Positions 55,796 through 63,600 of a DNA stretch of 64,000 bases are shown piece after piece. Under the pieces are notes generated by a model. The model had not been told where the DNA came from. It searched no databases and was given only the letters and a program-made list of their open reading frames with translations. The position numbers were made by a program, and so were the translations under genes. Where the stretch lies: assembly GCF_027497235.1 (NCBI RefSeq), contig NZ_CP114902.1:1997501-2061500 (forward strand), in the 5' to 3' direction. The DNA is from Micromonospora sp. WMMD1128 (GTDB lineage Bacteria; Actinomycetota; Actinomycetes; Mycobacteriales; Micromonosporaceae). Within the stretch, counting starts at the first letter, position 1. The number at the start of each line of letters is the position of its first letter.

Positions 55796-57061
55796 TCAGT
55801 CGGCCCGGTACTTGGCGGTCAGCTCGACCAGTTGCCCGGCGACCTCGTTGGGCGTGGGCAACGCCTCGATCTCCGCCCGCAGGGCCTCGGCCCGCTCCCG
55901 GAAGGCCGGCTCGTCCAGCAGGCGCCCGAGCTGCTCCCGGACGGTCGCGCCGGTGGCGGCGCCGGGGTGGACCACCAGGCCGGCGCCGTGCGCGGCCAGC
56001 TTGCCGGCCAGCAGCGGGCCCTCGAAGTGGAACGGCAGGACCAGCTGCGGTACGCCGTAGCGCGCGACCGTGCTCAACGTCCCGAACCCGCCGTGGTTGA
56101 CGACCGCGGCGCAGGTCGGCGCCAGCGCGTGCAGCGGCACGTAGTCGACCACCCGGACGTTGTCCGGCACCCGGGGCAGCTTCGGCTGCTCGGCCGCGGC
56201 GATGGTGGCGACCACCTCGACGTCCAGGTCGGCGAGGGAGTCGAGCACGTCGGCGACGTTGAGCGTGTAGCCGTCGAAGTGGTCGGTGGCGCTCAGGCCC
56301 AGGGTCAGCGCCACCCGCGGCCGTGACCGCGGCGCCCACACCCACGACGGTACGACGGCGCGACCGCCGTAGGGGATGTGGCGCATCGGCACGTAGTGCA
56401 GCGGCGCCCCGATCCGCAGCGACGGGCTCAACTGGTCGACGGTGAACTGGCCGGACACCAGGTCCTCGGTGAACGCGAAGCCGTACCGCCGGGCGTAGGA
56501 CTCGAGCCACTCGGCGAGCGCGTCGTCCCGCTCCGGCGGGACGAGCCGGCTGTTGACCTGGCGGATGTGGGCGTGCGTCACGCCGTACACGTCCATGGTG
56601 AACAGCAGGCGGCCGTGCGCCGCGCCGCACGCCTTCGCGGCGATCGCGCCGGCGAACGTGTTCGGCTCCCACAGGACCAGGTCGGGGCGCCACTGCTGCG
56701 CGAGGCGCACCAGGTCGGCCACCATCGGCTGGTTGTGCAGGCGGTGGCCCCACTGGGTGAAGGCCCGGTGCGACTCGGTCAACTCGGCCCAGTCGACGTT
56801 CTCCGCGCCGACCTCGGCGAGGTCGTACGGCTTGGGCAGCCCGCGCCGCCACTGTGCCCGGTCCTCCGGGCGGTCCATCCGCTCGACGTCGACGTCCCGC
56901 CCGACCGGCACCGCGGTCAGGCCGGCGTCGGTGATCAGGTCGGTGAGCCGGGGCAGGCTGGCCACCCGGACCTCGTGGCCGGCGGTCCGCAACGCCCACG
57001 CCAGCGGCACCATCTTCAGGAAGTGCGTGCGTTGCGGGAGCGTGCACAGCAGGACGCGCAT
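55796..57061 (-). CDS. glycosyltransferase (EryCIII/DesVII-like GT1)
   Basis: 421 residues. N-terminal MRVLLCTLPQRTHFLKMVPLAWALRTAGHEV, and C-terminal nucleotide-sugar site VNHGGFGTLSTVARYGVPQLVLPFHFEGPLLAGKL. Conserved stretches PDLVLWEPNTFAGAIAAKACGAAHGR and GQFTVDQLSPSLR are those of the antibiotic deoxysugar glycosyltransferases (EryCIII, DesVII, UrdGT families). No DesVIII-like helper is found. Most distal of four tandem, related, leftward glycosyltransferase genes; 18 bp after the preceding one, with spacer and ribosome site (CCAGGAGAAC) shared by the repeat. Confidence 0.93.
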   Translation of the reverse strand: MRVLLCTLPQRTHFLKMVPLAWALRTAGHEVRVASLPRLTDLITDAGLTAVPVGRDVDVERMDRPEDRAQWRRGLPKPYDLAEVGAENVDWAELTESHRAFTQWGHRLHNQPMVADLVRLAQQWRPDLVLWEPNTFAGAIAAKACGAAHGRLLFTMDVYGVTHAHIRQVNSRLVPPERDDALAEWLESYARRYGFAFTEDLVSGQFTVDQLSPSLRIGAPLHYVPMRHIPYGGRAVVPSWVWAPRSRPRVALTLGLSATDHFDGYTLNVADVLDSLADLDVEVVATIAAAEQPKLPRVPDNVRVVDYVPLHALAPTCAAVVNHGGFGTLSTVARYGVPQLVLPFHFEGPLLAGKLAAHGAGLVVHPGAATGATVREQLGRLLDEPAFRERAEALRAEIEALPTPNEVAGQLVELTAKYRAD

Positions 57062-57970
57062 GGGTGTTCTCCTGGTGGGTCAGGGGGTGTGGTGGTGGGC
57101 GGTGAGGGTTTCGAGGTGGGGGACGATCTGGTTGGGGGAGGGGAGGGTGGTGATTTCGTGGGCGAGGTCGGTGGCGCGGGTGTGGAAGTGGGGTTCGGTG
57201 AGGAGGCGGTGGACGGCGTCGCGGACGGTGGGTCCGGTGGCGTTGCTGGTGTGGATTTGCAGGCCGGCGCCGTGGGTGGCGAGTTTGTGGGCGAGTTGGG
57301 GTTGGTCGAAGTGGTAGTGCAGGGCGAGTTGGGGGACGGGGTGGCGGCTGGTGGTGGCGAGGGTGGCGGCGCCGGCGTGGTGGATGACGGCGGCGCAGGT
57401 GGGGGCGAGGGCGTGCCAGGGGACGTAGGGGACGACGCGGACGTTGGGTGGCAGGGTGCCGAGGGCGGGTTGTTCGTGTTCGGCGATGGTGGCGACGAGT
57501 TCGATGTCGAGTTCGGCGAGGGTGTGGATGAGGTCGCCGATGTCGAGGGTGTAGCCGTCGTAGATTTCGGTGGCGCTGAGGCCCATGGTGAGGGCGACGC
57601 GGGGTCGGGTGGGTGGTTTGGTGAGCCATTCGGGGATGGTGGCGGGGCCGCCGTAGGGGATGTATTGCATGCGGAGGTAGTGCAGGCCGGGTGCTTCGGT
57701 CTGGAGGGTGGCGGGGAACTGGTCGATGGTGAAGTGGCCGGTGGCGAGGTCTTCGGTGAGGTCGAAGCCGTAGCGGCGGGCGTAGCCGTCGAACCAGGTC
57801 ATGAGGGGGTCGGTGGCGTGGTCGGGGGGTTGTTGGCGGTGTAGGTCGAGGAAGGTTTGGCGGACGCCGCCGAAGACGTCGAGGCCGAACAGGAGGCGGG
57901 CGTGGGCGGCGCCGCAGGCTTTGGCGGCGATGGATCCGGCGAAGGTCATGGGTTCCCAGATGACCAGGTC
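57050..57970. repeat. 921-bp perfect direct repeat, copy A
   Basis: Identical base for base to 58340-59260 (offset 1290). It covers the first bases and start codon of the downstream gene, the 18-bp spacer with its ribosome site, and the last 296 codons plus stop of the 57080-58351 glycosyltransferase gene. Its coding strand uses CAA, CTA and AAA more than neighbouring genes. Confidence 0.97.
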
Positions 57971-58351
57971 GGGTTTCCAGTAGCGGGCGTAGTCGACCAA
58001 CGCCGCGATCATGGGGAAGTTGCTGCCGCGGTGCCAGCCGGACACCGCCTGCGCCAGCCCGGGCGCCAGGTAGTCCCACGTCTGTTTCGCCGGGTCGTCG
58101 AACGCGTCGTAGGGCGCGGGGATGCCGGCCCGCACCTTGGCGTGGGCGTCCGGGGCCATCTTCGCCACCCGCCAGTTGTCCCGGTCGTGACCGATCGGCA
58201 CGGCGGTCAGCCCGGCCTGCATGACGATCTTCGCGAAGGCGGGTCGGCCGGCGACGTGCACCTCGTGGCCGGCGGTCCGCAGCGCCCACGCCATCGGCAC
58301 CAGGTACTGGAAGATGCTCTTCTCCGGGTTGACCGCGAACAGGACGCGCAT
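57080..58351 (-). CDS. glycosyltransferase, mosaic twin 1
   Basis: 423 residues. The N-terminal 127 residues (MRVLFAVNPEKSIFQYLVPM..., FAKIVMQAGLTAVPIGHDRD) are unique; the remaining 296 are identical to those of the 58370-59641 protein. In the sugar-nucleotide site the usual HHGGFGT reads HHAGAAT, then SRHPVPQLALHYHFDQPQLAHKLA. The Gly-to-Ala and Gly-to-Ala/Thr shifts affect the diphosphate loop, so activity may be altered. In GT-B enzymes the N-terminal domain chooses the acceptor and the C-terminal domain the NDP-sugar. The twins should therefore add the same sugar to different positions (inference). Confidence 0.92.
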   Translation of the reverse strand: MRVLFAVNPEKSIFQYLVPMAWALRTAGHEVHVAGRPAFAKIVMQAGLTAVPIGHDRDNWRVAKMAPDAHAKVRAGIPAPYDAFDDPAKQTWDYLAPGLAQAVSGWHRGSNFPMIAALVDYARYWKPDLVIWEPMTFAGSIAAKACGAAHARLLFGLDVFGGVRQTFLDLHRQQPPDHATDPLMTWFDGYARRYGFDLTEDLATGHFTIDQFPATLQTEAPGLHYLRMQYIPYGGPATIPEWLTKPPTRPRVALTMGLSATEIYDGYTLDIGDLIHTLAELDIELVATIAEHEQPALGTLPPNVRVVPYVPWHALAPTCAAVIHHAGAATLATTSRHPVPQLALHYHFDQPQLAHKLATHGAGLQIHTSNATGPTVRDAVHRLLTEPHFHTRATDLAHEITTLPSPNQIVPHLETLTAHHHTP

Positions 58352-59260
58352 GGGTGTTCTCCTGGTGGGTCAGGGGGTGTGGTGGTGGGCGGTGAGGGTT
58401 TCGAGGTGGGGGACGATCTGGTTGGGGGAGGGGAGGGTGGTGATTTCGTGGGCGAGGTCGGTGGCGCGGGTGTGGAAGTGGGGTTCGGTGAGGAGGCGGT
58501 GGACGGCGTCGCGGACGGTGGGTCCGGTGGCGTTGCTGGTGTGGATTTGCAGGCCGGCGCCGTGGGTGGCGAGTTTGTGGGCGAGTTGGGGTTGGTCGAA
58601 GTGGTAGTGCAGGGCGAGTTGGGGGACGGGGTGGCGGCTGGTGGTGGCGAGGGTGGCGGCGCCGGCGTGGTGGATGACGGCGGCGCAGGTGGGGGCGAGG
58701 GCGTGCCAGGGGACGTAGGGGACGACGCGGACGTTGGGTGGCAGGGTGCCGAGGGCGGGTTGTTCGTGTTCGGCGATGGTGGCGACGAGTTCGATGTCGA
58801 GTTCGGCGAGGGTGTGGATGAGGTCGCCGATGTCGAGGGTGTAGCCGTCGTAGATTTCGGTGGCGCTGAGGCCCATGGTGAGGGCGACGCGGGGTCGGGT
58901 GGGTGGTTTGGTGAGCCATTCGGGGATGGTGGCGGGGCCGCCGTAGGGGATGTATTGCATGCGGAGGTAGTGCAGGCCGGGTGCTTCGGTCTGGAGGGTG
59001 GCGGGGAACTGGTCGATGGTGAAGTGGCCGGTGGCGAGGTCTTCGGTGAGGTCGAAGCCGTAGCGGCGGGCGTAGCCGTCGAACCAGGTCATGAGGGGGT
59101 CGGTGGCGTGGTCGGGGGGTTGTTGGCGGTGTAGGTCGAGGAAGGTTTGGCGGACGCCGCCGAAGACGTCGAGGCCGAACAGGAGGCGGGCGTGGGCGGC
59201 GCCGCAGGCTTTGGCGGCGATGGATCCGGCGAAGGTCATGGGTTCCCAGATGACCAGGTC
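58340..59260. repeat. 921-bp perfect direct repeat, copy B
   Basis: Identical to 57050-57970. First mismatch is at 59261 versus 57971 (c versus g), after which the two genes diverge progressively into different N-terminal halves. Confidence 0.97.
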
Positions 59261-59641
59261 CGGTTTCCAGTAGCGGGCGTACTCCACCAACGCCGCGATC
59301 ATCGGGAAGTTCTGCGGCTTGTGCCACATCCGGATCGCCTCGGCGTACCCGCTCGACAGGTGGTCCCAGGTCGCCTTGGCCGGGTCGTCGAACGCGTCGT
59401 AGGGGATCATGAAGCCCGCGCGCATCGACTCCCGCGTGTGCCGGCGATGGGTGGTCACCCGCCACGGGTTGCGGTCGCTGCCCATCGGCACGGCGGTCAG
59501 CCCGGCCTGGGTGATGACCTGCGCGAAGGCCGGCTGGCTGGCGACGCGCACCTCGTGGCCGGCGGTCCGCAGCGCCCACGCCATCGGCACCAGGTACTGG
59601 AAGATGGTCTTCTCCGGGTTGACCGCGAACAGCACGCGCAC
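58370..59641 (-). CDS. glycosyltransferase, mosaic twin 2
   Basis: 423 residues from GTG 59641 (GAGGAG 5 nt upstream). N-terminal part MRVLFAVNPEKTIFQYLVPM..., FAQVITQAGLTAVPMGSDRN differs from twin 1 through about residue 127, and the rest is identical to it, including HHAGAAT in place of HHGGFGT. Both have PDLVIWEPMTFAGSIAAKACGAAHARLLFG. The codon shift at the repeat border (neighbour-like CAG/CTG/AAG upstream, CAA/CTA/AAA inside) marks a recombination joint. Translated after the 59654-60934 gene in one leftward transcript. Confidence 0.92.
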   Translation of the reverse strand: MRVLFAVNPEKTIFQYLVPMAWALRTAGHEVRVASQPAFAQVITQAGLTAVPMGSDRNPWRVTTHRRHTRESMRAGFMIPYDAFDDPAKATWDHLSSGYAEAIRMWHKPQNFPMIAALVEYARYWKPDLVIWEPMTFAGSIAAKACGAAHARLLFGLDVFGGVRQTFLDLHRQQPPDHATDPLMTWFDGYARRYGFDLTEDLATGHFTIDQFPATLQTEAPGLHYLRMQYIPYGGPATIPEWLTKPPTRPRVALTMGLSATEIYDGYTLDIGDLIHTLAELDIELVATIAEHEQPALGTLPPNVRVVPYVPWHALAPTCAAVIHHAGAATLATTSRHPVPQLALHYHFDQPQLAHKLATHGAGLQIHTSNATGPTVRDAVHRLLTEPHFHTRATDLAHEITTLPSPNQIVPHLETLTAHHHTP

Positions 59642-59653
59642 GTCGGTCTCCTC

Positions 59654-60934
59654 TCAGCCGGTGGTGACCGGTCGGCGGTCGGCGGTCATCGCCGCCAGCC
59701 GGCGGGCCATCTCGTTGGGGGTGGGCAGCGCCCGCATCTGCTCGCGCATCCGGTGCGCGCCGTCGGCGAAGGCGGGCTCGCCCAGCAGACGCAGCAGGGC
59801 CTCCCGGACCGCCGGTCCGGTGGCCCGCTCGGCCGGCAGGTGGATGGCGCAGCCCTGCCGGGCCAGCCCCTCGGCCAGGGCCGGCTCGTCGAAGTGCAGC
59901 GGGAGGACCAACTGCGGCACCGCGTGCAGCGCGGTGGTGGAGAGCGTGCCGAACCCGCCGTGGTGGATCACCGCGGCGCAGGTGGGAACCAGCGCGTGCA
60001 GCGGCACGAACGGCACCAGCCGGGCGTTGTCCGGGATCCGGGCCAGCCGCCGCTGCTCCGCCTCGGCGACGGTCGCGACGACTTCGATCTCCAGGTCGGC
60101 CAGCGAGTCGAGGATGTCCTGGAGGTTCACCGCGTAGCCGTCGAAGCGTTCGGTGGCGACCAGACCCATGGTGATCGCCACCCGGGGTCGCCGGGGGGCG
60201 GCCCGGAGCCACTGCGGCACGACGGCCGGCCCGCCGTAGGGCACGTAGCGCATCGGCAGGTAGGTCAGGTCCGCCTCCATCCGCAACGAGCGCGGGAACT
60301 GGTCGATGGTGAACTCGCCGGTGATCATGTCCTCGGTGAACTCCCCGCCGTGGTGGCGGGCGTAGGCGTCCAGCCACTCGGCCAGCGCGTCGCCCCGGTC
60401 GTGTGGCGGCTGCTGGGCCCGCAGGCGGCGGTAGTGGTCGCGGGTGACGCCGTAGATGTCGAGGCTGAACATGACCCGGCCGTGCCGGGCGCCGCACGCC
60501 TTCGCCGCGATCGGCCCGGCGTAGGTGGTCGGCTCCCAGATCACCAGGTCCGGCCGCCAGGCCCGGGCGAACGCCACCAGGTCCGGGATCATCGGCACGT
60601 TCTCGTACTTGTGCCAGTCCTTGACCTGCCGGGCGAACTCGTCGCGCAGGTACGGCCAGCTGACGTCGTCCGGGTGCCGCTGCGCCACGTCGTACGGGCG
60701 GGGCAGTCCCGCCCGCCCGGCGGTCTGCCACCCGGGGGTGAGTTCGAGCGCCCGCCCGGGATCGCGGTAGCGGCCCACCGGCACGGCGGTCAACCCGGCC
60801 TGGGTGATCTCGTCGACGAACGCGGGCTGGCTGGCGAACCGCACCTCGTGGCCGGCGGTGCGCAGCGCCCAGGCGAGCGGCGCCATCGCCAGGAAGTGCG
60901 TCCGTTCGGCGTAGGTGACGAAGAGGACGCGCAT
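59654..60934 (-). CDS. glycosyltransferase (EryCIII/DesVII-like GT1)
   Basis: 426 residues from ATG 60934. MRVLFVTYAERTHFLAMAPLAWALRTAGHEVRFASQPAF at the N-terminus; PDLVIWEPTTYAGPIAAKACGARHGR; nucleotide-sugar site IHHGGFGTLSTTALHAVPQLVLPLHFDEP with the canonical HHGGFGT. First of the four tandem glycosyltransferase genes. Its middle (GEFTIDQFPRSLR, MRYVPYGGPAVVPQWL) is closely similar to the twins, indicating that the group arose by tandem duplication. Confidence 0.93.
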   Translation of the reverse strand: MRVLFVTYAERTHFLAMAPLAWALRTAGHEVRFASQPAFVDEITQAGLTAVPVGRYRDPGRALELTPGWQTAGRAGLPRPYDVAQRHPDDVSWPYLRDEFARQVKDWHKYENVPMIPDLVAFARAWRPDLVIWEPTTYAGPIAAKACGARHGRVMFSLDIYGVTRDHYRRLRAQQPPHDRGDALAEWLDAYARHHGGEFTEDMITGEFTIDQFPRSLRMEADLTYLPMRYVPYGGPAVVPQWLRAAPRRPRVAITMGLVATERFDGYAVNLQDILDSLADLEIEVVATVAEAEQRRLARIPDNARLVPFVPLHALVPTCAAVIHHGGFGTLSTTALHAVPQLVLPLHFDEPALAEGLARQGCAIHLPAERATGPAVREALLRLLGEPAFADGAHRMREQMRALPTPNEMARRLAAMTADRRPVTTG

Positions 60935-60948
60935 CGCGGACGCCCCCG

Positions 60949-61956
60949 TCACGCCGCGTCGGCGGCGGCGAGTTCCCGCCCGACGGCGGCGGCCATGCCG
61001 CGCAGCCCGTCGGGCAACGCGACGGCCGGTCGCCAGCCGGTGGCCCGCTGGAAGGCGGACGGGTCGAGCACGAAGTCGAGCAGGTCGGTCGGCATGGAGT
61101 GCTCGGCCGGCGGCACCGACACCACCGGCACCCGGTCCCGGCCGCTCTGCCGGGCCACCGCCGCGGCGATCGCCCGGAACAGCTCGGCGACGCTCGTGGC
61201 CTCGCCGGTGCCGACGAGCCAGTGCCGCCCGACGACCGGCTCCGGGCGGTCCATCGCGGCGAGGAACGCGGCGGCGGCGTCGTCGACGCAGAGCAGGTCG
61301 CGCGTCACGCTGCCGTCGTGCCACATGGTCAACGGTTGGCCGGCGAACGCGCGGCGGGTCATCGAGGCCACCACGCCCCGGTCGAGGGCGCTCGCGTCGC
61401 TGCCCTGGCTGTAGAGCGTGGCCAGGCGCAGGGTCGCGCCGCGCAGCAGCCCCTCCCGGTGGGCTTCCTCGATCGCCTGCTCGGCGGCCAGCTTGTGCTG
61501 GTCGTAGGCGGTCAGCGGGCGGTCCGGCTCGGTGCCGTCGAGCCGACCGGCGCTCTGACCGGCCTGCGACATCGACCCGGCGAACAGCACCACCGGCGGG
61601 GTGTGGGGCCGCTGCGCCCGGACCGCGCCGATCAGGTCGTGCACCAGGCCCAGGTTGACGCGTTCGGCGGTCGGGTCGGTGGCGGCCACCCGCCAGGTGC
61701 CGGCGCCGCCCATGTGGGCGACCAGGTGGACGACCACGTCCGCGCCGGCCACCGCGTCCGCGACGGCGCCCGGTTCGGTCAGGTCGACCGCCCGCGTCTC
61801 GACCTCGCCCCGGTGCCCGGCCGGCGCCACCGGGCAGCGCCGGCCGACGAGCCGCAGCCGGACCGGACGCCGGGCCAACTGCCGGGTGATGGCCGTGCCG
61901 AGCAGGCCGGAGGCGCCGAGCACGGTGACCAGTTGTTTCGATGCCTCACCTGACAC
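60949..61956 (-). CDS. dTDP-4-keto-deoxyhexose 4-ketoreductase (EvaE/EryBIV/DnmV-like)
   Basis: 335 residues of the extended SDR family: NAD(P) motif VTVLGASGLLGTAITRQL, VVVHLVAHMGGAGTWR and VNLGLVHDLIGAVR, active site YDQHKLAAEQ (Tyr-x-x-x-Lys). The block GTWR...DPTAERVNLGLV is found in 4-ketoreductases of antibiotic sugars (EryBIV, TylCIV, DnmV, EvaE). It catalyses the last step, reduction of the C-4 keto group to set the final sugar stereochemistry. 14 bp upstream of the glycosyltransferase genes, in the same leftward operon. Confidence 0.87.
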   Translation of the reverse strand: MSGEASKQLVTVLGASGLLGTAITRQLARRPVRLRLVGRRCPVAPAGHRGEVETRAVDLTEPGAVADAVAGADVVVHLVAHMGGAGTWRVAATDPTAERVNLGLVHDLIGAVRAQRPHTPPVVLFAGSMSQAGQSAGRLDGTEPDRPLTAYDQHKLAAEQAIEEAHREGLLRGATLRLATLYSQGSDASALDRGVVASMTRRAFAGQPLTMWHDGSVTRDLLCVDDAAAAFLAAMDRPEPVVGRHWLVGTGEATSVAELFRAIAAAVARQSGRDRVPVVSVPPAEHSMPTDLLDFVLDPSAFQRATGWRPAVALPDGLRGMAAAVGRELAAADAA

Positions 61957-62016
61957 GGCAAGCTCCTTCGGGTCGCGTGGTGGTGCGAACGATCGGGCGG
62001 CGCGGGCCGGCGGCGG

Positions 62017-62574
62017 TCACCGCGGGGCGGTACGCCAGTTGAGCGGGGCCGGCAGGATGCCGTCGAGCCGGAGGTCGATGTGCTCCTCCCACTCGTCGCG
62101 CCGGATCTGGAAGGTGTGCAGATCCCACAGCTGGCCGCGGAACCACAGGTGTTCGGCCAGCACCTGCCGCTCGCGTCCGTCGCCGTGGCCGAGGCCGAAC
62201 GCGTCGAAGCTGGCCTCGGTGGTCTGTGCGACGACCCGGTCGATGTTGAAGCAGGCGAACGCGTAGTTGAGCAGCAGGTTGGTGGCCTCGGCGCCGATGC
62301 CGAAGCGGGTCTTCGGCGGGTCCAGGTAGATGCCGCACCGCAGGTGCCCGGCCGGGTCCAGGCCGTGCAGGGTGGCGAAGCCGAGCACGTCGTCGCTGCT
62401 GCGCTTGAGCACCAGGAACGCGGCGTTGAGGATCTTGAACATGCCGACCGTCGACGCGGCCGGCCGGAAGCTCTCCAACCCGGTACGCAGCAGGGTCTGC
62501 ATGAACAGCGACGAGTCGCCGGTGCTGGCCGGCTGGAGCGCGATCCGGCGGGACTCGGTGTGCGGGAAGATCAC
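62017..62574 (-). CDS. GNAT-family acyltransferase, paralogue of the 36167-36703 protein
   Basis: 185 residues from GTG 62574. It begins MIFPHTESRRIALQPA and closes FRGQLWDLHTFQIRRDEWEEH, matching the first and last blocks of the 36167-36703 protein. The middle GFATLHGLDPAGHLRCGIYL and GAEATNLLLNYAFACFNIDRVVAQT carries the acetyl-CoA site of RimJ/RimL-type GNATs in better-preserved form. It lies between 4-ketoreductase and aldo/keto reductase genes, so an aminosugar acyltransferase is the leading guess. Confidence 0.75.
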   Translation of the reverse strand: MIFPHTESRRIALQPASTGDSSLFMQTLLRTGLESFRPAASTVGMFKILNAAFLVLKRSSDDVLGFATLHGLDPAGHLRCGIYLDPPKTRFGIGAEATNLLLNYAFACFNIDRVVAQTTEASFDAFGLGHGDGRERQVLAEHLWFRGQLWDLHTFQIRRDEWEEHIDLRLDGILPAPLNWRTAPR

Positions 62575-62604
62575 GGAGTCGATCCCTCTCTGTTCGTCGG
62601 CCGG

Positions 62605-63600
62605 TCAGCCGGTGGTGACCGCCGGCCGGGTCCGGTCGGCGTACCTGTCGTCGTCCCAGCGCATGCGGCCGGTGGCGGCTGGCAACGCGGCGATGTCCCG
62701 CAGGTCGTCGCCGGTCAGGCGCAGATGCGCGGCGGCGACGTTGTCCTCCAGCCAGCGGCGGTGGCGGGTGCCCGGGATCGGCACGATGCCCTCGCCCAAC
62801 GCCAGCGTCCAGGCGATCGCCACCTGGGCCGCGGTGACGCCGTGGCGGGCGCCGACGGCCGTCAGCCCGTCGACGATGGCCTGGTTCGCCCGCATCGCGG
62901 TGGGCTGGAAACGCGGGTCGCGGACCCGGGAGTCACCGTCGCTGAGCGAACTGGGCCGCACCGTGCCGGACAGGTAGCCGCGGCCGAGCGGCGCGAAGGC
63001 GAGGAAGCCCACCCCGTTGCGCCGGCACCACGGGATCACGTCCTGCAACGACTGGGCGCACCAGACCGACAGCTCGTACTGCACCACGCTCAGCGGGCAC
63101 ACCGCGTGCACCAGGTCCAGTTCCTCCACTGTGGCGTGGGAGATGCCCAGGTGGCGTACCTTGCCCTCGGCGACGAGCGCGCCCAGCGCGCCCCACGTCT
63201 CGGCCAGCGGCACGGCCGGGTCGACCCGGTGCAGCTGGTAGACGTCGATCGTCTCCACCTGCAGGCGGCGCAGCGACCCCTCGCACGCCGAGCGCAGGTA
63301 GTCGGGCCGGCCGTTGCGCCGGAACCGCCCGTCCGGCCCGGCGGTCAGGCCGCACTTCGTGGTGATGCGGACCCGGTCCCGGTACGGCCGCAGGGTCGCG
63401 CCGAGCAGCTCCTCGTTGCGGAACGGCCCGTAGACGTCGGCGGTGTCGAACAACGTGACGCCCAGGTCGACGGCGCGCGCGATGACCCGCGCGGACTCCC
63501 GGTCGTCCCGCTCGCCCGGGCTGTAGCCGTGCGACATGGAGCTGCACCCCAGGCCGATGGCGCTGGACGTGAGCCCCGGCGCTAGCTCGGTCTGTCGCAT
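62605..63600 (-). CDS. aldo/keto reductase, probable sugar 3-keto/2,3-enoyl reductase (EryBII/TylC1-like)
   Basis: 331 residues from ATG 63600 (GGAG 5 nt upstream; a slightly longer frame exists). Catalytic tetrad positions are visible: Asp and Tyr in FDTADVYGPF, Lys in ITTKCGL, His in YQLHRVDP. NADPH-binding C-terminal SLSD..AWTLALGEGIVPIPGTRHRRWLEDN. AKRs of this type reduce the 3-keto function in mycarose-type pathways. This would be a second 3-ketoreductase beside 41207-42202, possibly giving the opposite C-3 configuration. Last cluster gene at the right border. Confidence 0.82.
   Translation of the reverse strand: MRQTELAPGLTSSAIGLGCSSMSHGYSPGERDDRESARVIARAVDLGVTLFDTADVYGPFRNEELLGATLRPYRDRVRITTKCGLTAGPDGRFRRNGRPDYLRSACEGSLRRLQVETIDVYQLHRVDPAVPLAETWGALGALVAEGKVRHLGISHATVEELDLVHAVCPLSVVQYELSVWCAQSLQDVIPWCRRNGVGFLAFAPLGRGYLSGTVRPSSLSDGDSRVRDPRFQPTAMRANQAIVDGLTAVGARHGVTAAQVAIAWTLALGEGIVPIPGTRHRRWLEDNVAAAHLRLTGDDLRDIAALPAATGRMRWDDDRYADRTRPAVTTG

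Noticed and set aside
57050..59260. Possible assembly duplication behind the 921-bp repeat
   Set aside because: Not fully excluded, but the N-terminal halves of the two genes differ clearly and the flanks are unique, so a simple duplicated contig does not explain it. Kept as a biological repeat pending long reads.
55557..60731. 1724-residue minus-strand frame spanning all glycosyltransferase genes
   Set aside because: It is out of frame with four clear glycosyltransferases, each having its own start, ribosome site and GT-B motifs. The product is low-complexity Arg/Pro/His.
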